Source of the DNA: Typha latifolia
Lineage: Eukaryota; Streptophyta; Magnoliopsida; Poales; Typhaceae
NCBI GenBank assembly: GCA_019914945.1
Contig: CM034103.1
Coordinates: 12,958,001-13,022,000, forward strand
Direction of reading: 5' to 3'
DNA: 64,000 nucleotides
How positions within the stretch are numbered: the first letter of the stretch is position 1; each line of letters starts with the position of its first letter. Below the pieces are notes generated by a model. The model was not told where the DNA came from. It saw only the letters and a list, made by a program, of their open reading frames with translations, and made no database searches. This document shows positions 57,895 through 64,000 of this stretch, piece by piece. Both the position numbers and the translations under genes were made by a program.

Positions 57895-60800
57895 TTAATC
57901 TTCATCACCCGTGTGCTCCAGTAGATAGTTTGCTGCCAACTGCTCATTCCTATCACAGGCCAAGAAGGCCTCAATGACACGTTCTCTGTCGAACCCCATT
58001 GCTTCAAGCTGTAAACGAATCCAGTCAGGAAGTAGTAAAACCATGTAAATGTACAATAAGAGGAAAAATACTCGTCCAATAGCCTCCTGCTCTTCAGGTG
58101 TCACACTGACAGCATGAGGCATCTCCTCCAGCTCAGGCTGATCAAATAGATCCCTAGAAAATTACAATATCAGAAAAGATCATAAAGCAAGTATGCCGTG
58201 GTGCAAAGAAGAGCAAAGACACGAATTAAGATTACTTTGTTCCACCAAAAGTATACTAGTATAGTATAGTTTGGTAAACTACACAGTTCCAAATGGTAAA
58301 GGCAATGATAGAGACGAGTTGAACATTTATATCCCATCCATGTTCAACAAATGAATAATAGGAAAAAGGGATAAAAAATTTGCACCAACTAGAGAGAATT
58401 TGACAGAAACATGGTAATCTTAAGTAATCTTTTGATATAATTCAGGAAACTTAAGCAAATAAAAAAGTCAAAACCAAAAAGCTTGAAAATCAGAAAGAAC
58501 TCTTACTACAGGATAAATTTTCCAGAGACAAACTGACAATATCTTAATGTAACCCGTAGGCCATGGCACTTATCCGAGACAAATAAATATATTGTCATGA
58601 AGGAAACAATAACATGAAAAAAATTTGACACAATTAAGATTAATGACACTAAAGAAAAGTTAGAAGTAGAAAGATTCAAGATAATATGGCATCTAAAAGA
58701 ATGAACTAAAGATAACACCTAATCTACTTAATCTATCTATTGTCATTAGCTAATGGAAATTGACAGATATTAGAAAATCATGCAAATCTTACCCTTCAAC
58801 ACCTTCTAGCGGTTCATTTATTAGCTGAAGAAACTCAGCATGATGCTCCTGGATCAATCTCATAAGTTGAGGATTCTGCTTGCTTAATTCTTGGAGCATT
58901 GGCTGTAATTACAGCAGAAATTCAGTGACATCAGAAAATTGCACGACCACATATGAGCATCTAAGGAAAGGAATTACAAACCTGCAAAATCTGTGGATTT
59001 GCTTGGACCATATTTCGCAATCCTAGAAACTGAAACATCATTAAATAGTCACTCCACTGGAAGAATCTTTAAAGAGCATAAAATAATAAAATAGATAGAA
59101 AGACGACTTGCTTGACAAATTTCTTATTTGTTCAGAGAACAGCATATAGAGGTTCTCCAACACCCAGGACGCAAGGGACTTCAATAAATACAATTCGAAC
59201 AGCCAACTTATTAACTCATGCAGACTCAAATATGACAGACATGATTATGCAGCATGTACTGAAATATTTTAACAAAATTCAGATCAAAATGGTCTTTCTA
59301 AAGCATCATCTAACTGAGGCAATGGAACCTGCGCACAGAATTATCTCCTCATACAAGGTTGCTCCAATTTTTGGTATGTAAAATCAAAATAAGGCATCAA
59401 CTGAATACTTCTCGTTGATTAAACTGCAATGAAGCATTAGTTGCAGTCAATCGTCCAACAACCCATGCTACCAGTGCATCTCCTTCCCATGACATAACAA
59501 GAAAGGAAAGAAAGGAAAAGAGAGACCTTAGGTACTGAAGGATGGGATCAACCTTTATAAATTTAGCATGCTCTGACAACAATGCTTTCAGTGTCACTTC
59601 AAGGATAAGTTAGAATTGTTCACCAAACTTGGTAGCTAAACTAAAAAAACCGGAATCCAAGGATTCCATGTGGTGGCAGCATGCACACCCCCTACTCGAT
59701 GCCAATAGCTTGTACGATATGCTACCAAATAGAACAGTTTGGCACAACCCAGACAAAAAAGGACAAATATTGTCGCAAAATAGGTGCTCTATTATCAGCA
59801 TAGCCCGCAAAAGACATCAGCAAAGTTCGAGGATACACATGTCATAGGGAGTATTGAGTATTTGAGATACTCCCATTATTGAGAGCCAATAGAGTACTTG
59901 CATGGCATGAGCCAACCTAAATGACAATAACAATCACATGCAATTATCTCTTAGACTCTTACCAGAACAAAAACAAACAAAATGATCTTGTGCAAAAAAA
60001 TAAAAAATGCATGGGTCAATCACCGACCCCATGAAGTAACGACAGAGGATATTGATGGAGATCACAGACCTGTTGGTTATTCCTAAGAAAATCAAGAGTA
60101 CCAGCTCCAGCACCTGCTCCCGCATTGGGAGAACCCTGTTACAGTACTAAATACTTGGGTTACATGTCCAACCCACGGTGCGATAAATGGAGATTAACAG
60201 GCAGCCAGAGAACCAGACCTGCGCAAACATATCAAAAGGAGAGGAATTGGGTAGTCCAGGAAGAGGTGACGACCCTGCAGGAGTAGTTGCACTTGGGTTT
60301 GCCCCTTGATCAGATGCTTGAGATGAAGGGAAAGGAGTAGCAACATCTGCTGTCACCGGAATACCCTAACATGAAAAGGAAATGTGTTGGCTTGCTATCC
60401 TCTTTGACACCTATAGCTAGTTTTAGGAACAACTAGAGAGGAAGTATATACAGAATATAAATAATCCACAGCCCGCTCTGGATTGTTATAAGCAGCACGA
60501 AGTGCTCTCACAACTGTATCTTTGTCCCAATTACCACCACCCATCTCCATCAACTGGTTCACTGTCTGATCAAGATTACTTCCTGCAACTAAATTGGATG
60601 CAGCCTGACCATATGCCTCCGCAGAGACACTAACCAAAGGTAACAGAAGTTCTTATGTTAGAAGCAATGTAACAATAATCAATAAATGAATGAATAGAAG
60701 ATCATATCACTAAAAATTTCTCTTAGAGTATACATATACAACCATGGTTCGAAGTATCAGCCGATATTGATACGTACCAGTATGAGCCCTGATCAATTTG

Positions 60801-62754
60801 AAACCAGTTTTTCATTGGTTTCAGCCAGTGTCAATCTAGCATCAGCCATATCATCCATATCATCCATATCAACCATAAATACAAAGTTTTGATTTTTTTT
60901 CTGCTTTTATGTGGGCTATATGTGGAATGCATCATAAGTTTCATCTAGCATAAAAACAACTCAAAACATCAATTATTGATCACTTGATTCCTCGAGTGCC
61001 GCATTTTACGTTTCCTCCCTTTATTTCTCTCTTTTTCTTTTTGTTGCTATTTTATTCTTCCTTCATCTTATTTTAGTTTTTCTTTTACACCACTATGCTC
61101 ATCTCCATTGCAAAGGTGGTTGCTAGCCTCATCTACAGGAGGCTTCCTAGTTCCTACCACCTCCGTTGTAGAGGTAACGATGGCGATGAGCACAAATATT
61201 TACAAAATCCATCCAAAATTCGATATTGTTCTTATTATTTTCACTCTTTGTATTATGTTGTTACTATCTAACTTGAGTAATCTAATTTTAATAAGTTTGT
61301 ATTCCTCAAATTCAAATATTTTTATATGTTTTATATTATTTTTTAAAATTTAAGTAATTACAAAATAGTTCAAAACCAAAACAGGCCAATACAGTGGTCA
61401 AAATGGCTTATATGTATCATTTTCTCCAACGGCCGATATCGATGACAATGCTTAAAACCTTGTATACAACCATGTGGAGAATTTCTCTAGAAAAACAAGA
61501 CTGTTACCAGGTATATAAACAAGTTTGTTTTAGTATTACCAATAACACGAGAGAGAAATATCACTTTCATGAGATCCAAATTCTTGGTTACCTCCAATAG
61601 TCTGAATGTTCAATTCTTTGATATACTTAAAGATTATATGCAATCCACCTTGTAGGGCCTTTAGAACAACTCTTAGGTCAAGCTCCTTTAATTGTAAGGT
61701 TTTGTGAAGAGTGAATGGTCTTGCATAACTATACCTCTAAATCATTTCAAGTTTCAACACCTCAGTCAAGCATTACAAATTTATTATTCCAGCTTCAAAG
61801 CAGACACAAAATTATCAGTTTATCACCATAAGCACATGCTGGCAATCAAGATTTGTAGCATGAATCAGCAGAAAACAACAATGAAAAAATTAACTTTATG
61901 CAGAACCAAAGGTACCCAACAGTGAGTGGACTGTTTCCACTCTACAACAGCAACACATACATGAACCTATTCTTCCCTTCACACGCATAGATTCTCTTTT
62001 GAAACAACTGGACATGATAGTAATTTAATTGTAGCTGGTATGCCCACCCAAAGATAACCATGTAAGTACATAAATTACAAGCTGATTGATTAACAAAAAA
62101 TAAAATAAAATCCAATCTATCATTTAGAGAACGGTTAAATATCATGGTACAGGTCATGGACTCACAGAAACACTAGAAAAATATCGTGCATATAACTATA
62201 AAGGAAAATCACACTGAATTCATTGTTAACTGAGCGGATCTATCAAATATCTGATTTGCCGTGAACATAACTTATCACACAAAAAAAAGATGGAGGTAGG
62301 CAACTTAAAATTAGAATGTCAAATTTCTTTTTCTCAGTTAAAACAAAATGTTTGCATTTTTCTGCAAAAAAAACTGGGATGGCAAGTAGATAATATGAAA
62401 GGAATGCTAACTTAGAAGCAAGAGATTCATACAGTGAATTTGGTCTTTCAGATTCAGTTGCAGGATTTGATGAAGCCCTGTAAAAATGAGAATTAAAAAA
62501 TAAGCATCATGAGCAAGACTGGAAAATCTAAGGGTCAAATAGTGAAAAGTAAAAGAGGCAACATCATGAACTCACAGAGGTTGTTGTGGAGCCTCTACAG
62601 GAGCAGATTGTCTGACTGCAGGAGTTGCTGAAGGCTAAAAAATGGGGATAGACAGTTAGTAGCTTAAAGGACAGATCTTAGCATGATATTTTTTCCAATT
62701 GGTGATGAAAATCACCTGGGAAGATGATGCTCCTCCAGCAACTGAAGTTTTGCT
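57895..62754 (-). CDS. RAD23: RAD23 ubiquitin receptor, N-terminal exons outside window
   Basis: Ten exons are visible: 62754-62716, 62634-62576, 62477-62433, 60629-60452, 60365-60219, 60135-60070, 59029-58982, 58902-58793, 58153-58072 and 58008-57895. All are GT-AG and in frame, about 295 residues. Order: Ser/Pro/Ala-rich linker; UBA1 ([20 protein letters not shown] to [21 protein letters not shown]); linker ending SPFDMFAQ; the STI1/XPC-binding domain ([45 protein letters not shown]); and C-terminal UBA2 ([32 protein letters not shown]) ending GDED. RAD23 carries ubiquitinated proteins to the proteasome and partners XPC/RAD4 in DNA repair. The N-terminal ubiquitin-like domain must lie right of 64000, behind an intron of at least 1.25 kb. 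The 1.8-kb intron between exons at 62433 and 60629 carries a transposon-like insert. Confidence 0.94.
60747..61462. mobile_element. 716-bp transposon-like insert in a RAD23 intron
   Basis: Bounded by a perfect 12-bp direct repeat TATACAACCATG (60735-60746 and 61463-61474). The ends are partly inverted: GGTTCGAAGTATCAGCCGATAT at the left, and AAGGTTTTAAGCATT then CGATATCGGCCG on the other strand at the right. No coding capacity. Imperfect terminal inverted repeats with a 9-12 bp duplication could suit a Mutator-type MITE; the class is uncertain. Confidence 0.65.
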
Positions 62755-64000
62755 CTATGGAGGTACCAAAGCATTTAGTTTCTCATAAAAGCAAGAAATA
62801 AATGAACAGAGTTACAAAAACAATCAAATGCACATCCAAGTAGATCTTTTACGCAAATAGTGTGAGTTTCAATGTAATTCACCCATGGTTAGACACCAAA
62901 AAAGACCAATAATCTAAGAGAGGCCAATATGTGAAAAGATTCAATAATGCAAGACACCGAAAAAGGAACACAAAGATGTCAGAATACCAAAATGCCCTTC
63001 TGTTTGGTATAGGGTATGATGGAACTTAGTGACAAGTGAAGCACAAAAAAAGACTTTTCCCGACCATAATATATAGAATATCATTATCCATGTATACAAT
63101 GTAACATAACCAAGTAAAAAAAGAAATATAACACTCTAGACCACTAAGGACAATATGCTACCCTATCTTGTTAAAAACTTGTGATCACCAAAAGCACTAG
63201 AGCAGTCTTTAATGAGTGTAAACTTTCAGCACTGAGATTTTTCAAATCAAAGAAGTAAAAGATTTAATAAATCAACAGTATGACAAAGGCAAACAAACTA
63301 AAAGTAACAATTCATGTACAGTCTCAAATATGGTATTTTTTAGACCTGCTCACCTAATATGCCGTTGTAATTTTGCTCATAAGAATATGCGCCATGTGTG
63401 CTATAGTTTCCATACCCAGTTTGGACATCTCAAAAATCATTCTAAACACATAAAACTTACAATAGGTAATTTATTTATATATTATGTATAGTAAAGTTTG
63501 AAATTCAGTAAATATACTAAATTATTATGCATTAATTCTAGCAAGTCCTGGGAGCCTTAGAAATGCTTAATTATGGTCAAATAAGAATCAAAAGTCATAT
63601 ATAGTTTGATACTGGAATTAAGTTCTATGTCAATTAGAAGTGTTGTTCACAAAAAAGTTTAAACTAGATTTGTAAGTTTATGAAAGGTAAGTTGAAAACC
63701 CTATTATATAGGTATATGGTACTTTCTTAGTCAAGTCACAGTATACCTAAGGCCTTGTTTGGTTTGAGATTAAGCTCTAAATTTGATTAGTTAGTCTCAT
63801 TTCTTAGTCTTAAATTTTAAAAAATAAACTTGATTAGATATAAAAAAGATAAAAAAATATTTGGTTACTGAGCCAATTCAGTGGGGGTTCTTAAACTCAA
63901 AGCAAACAAAACCTAAAAAACAAATTGGTCAGTGAACAAGTATGGTTGAAGTCTCTGTTGTATCAAGCCCAAAGTACTGGGTGTAATACTTGATTCAAGA
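62755..64000. other. RAD23 intron (partial)
   Basis: AT-rich intronic sequence. No ubiquitin-like domain exon was found in any frame. It contains the Tourist-like MITE at 63751. Confidence 0.65.
63751..63913. mobile_element. Tourist-like (PIF/Harbinger) MITE
   Basis: 163 bp with terminal inverted repeats (GGCCTTGTTTGGTTTGAG at the left; complement GGTTTTGTTTGCTTTGAG at the right) and the diagnostic 3-bp target duplication TAA (63748-63750 and 63914-63916). The interior is AT-rich and non-coding. Confidence 0.85.

Overview
This window is nuclear DNA from a flowering plant, most likely a monocot. Genes carry short GT-AG introns, several 5' exons are markedly GC-rich with a falling 5'-to-3' GC gradient, (GA)n/(CT)n tracts sit at transcription starts, and the transposons (hAT, Ty3/gypsy LTR, Tourist-like MITE, SINE) are plant types. 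A palm or another basal commelinid is plausible, but the species cannot be fixed from sequence alone. Coordinates of multi-exon genes were built by hand from splice sites and reading-frame continuity. All junctions below keep frame, but none is supported by transcripts.

Layout. 0-1.06 kb: a purine permease (minus), 3' end outside the window. 2.8-5.6 kb: an intronless DM13-DOMON-cytochrome b561 gene (plus). 6.5-8.3 kb: a gag-only LTR element. 10.8-14.1 kb: a TM9SF/endomembrane-70 gene (plus). 15.0-15.6 kb: an early-nodulin-like phytocyanin (plus). 16.26-16.58 kb: a small membrane protein (minus). 17.5-21.4 kb: chloroplast STIC2/YbaB (minus). 22.5-23.6 kb: a chloroplast J8-type J-protein (minus). 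25.7-28.1 kb: ERH, enhancer of rudimentary homologue (plus). 28.6-30.3 and 41.3-43.4 kb: two intact CYP79 cytochrome P450 genes in tandem (both minus), separated by a nest of transposons (30.9-39.8 kb). 46.3-49.6 kb: UBP22, the SAGA-type deubiquitinase (minus). 51.3-53.3 kb: a plastid-targeted Rossmann-fold protein (minus). 54.3-54.5 kb: a small membrane protein (minus). 57.9 kb to the right edge: RAD23, a ubiquitin shuttle (minus), whose N-terminal ubiquitin-like exons lie beyond the window.

Most genes are unrelated housekeeping loci. Two functional threads stand out: ubiquitin handling (UBP22 and RAD23) and plastid biogenesis (STIC2, J8 and the Rossmann protein). The accessory part is the CYP79 pair, whose products are expected to convert an amino acid to its aldoxime, the first step to cyanogenic glucosides or volatile oximes and nitriles. 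The two copies differ by one intron and by a gradient of similarity, and the DNA between them is a three-layer transposon nest whose insertion order can be read from target-site duplications: a non-autonomous hAT element, a solo LTR inside it, and an autonomous-type but inactivated hAT inserted at its right edge.

I found no evidence of a wholly new biological system. The most informative items are the extra CYP79 intron bounded by a repeated AG/GT site, the stop-free in-frame intron of the other CYP79, the resolved TE nest, the gag-only retroelement, and an apparent deep microsynteny (TM9SF, ERH, UBP22) with Arabidopsis chromosome 5.
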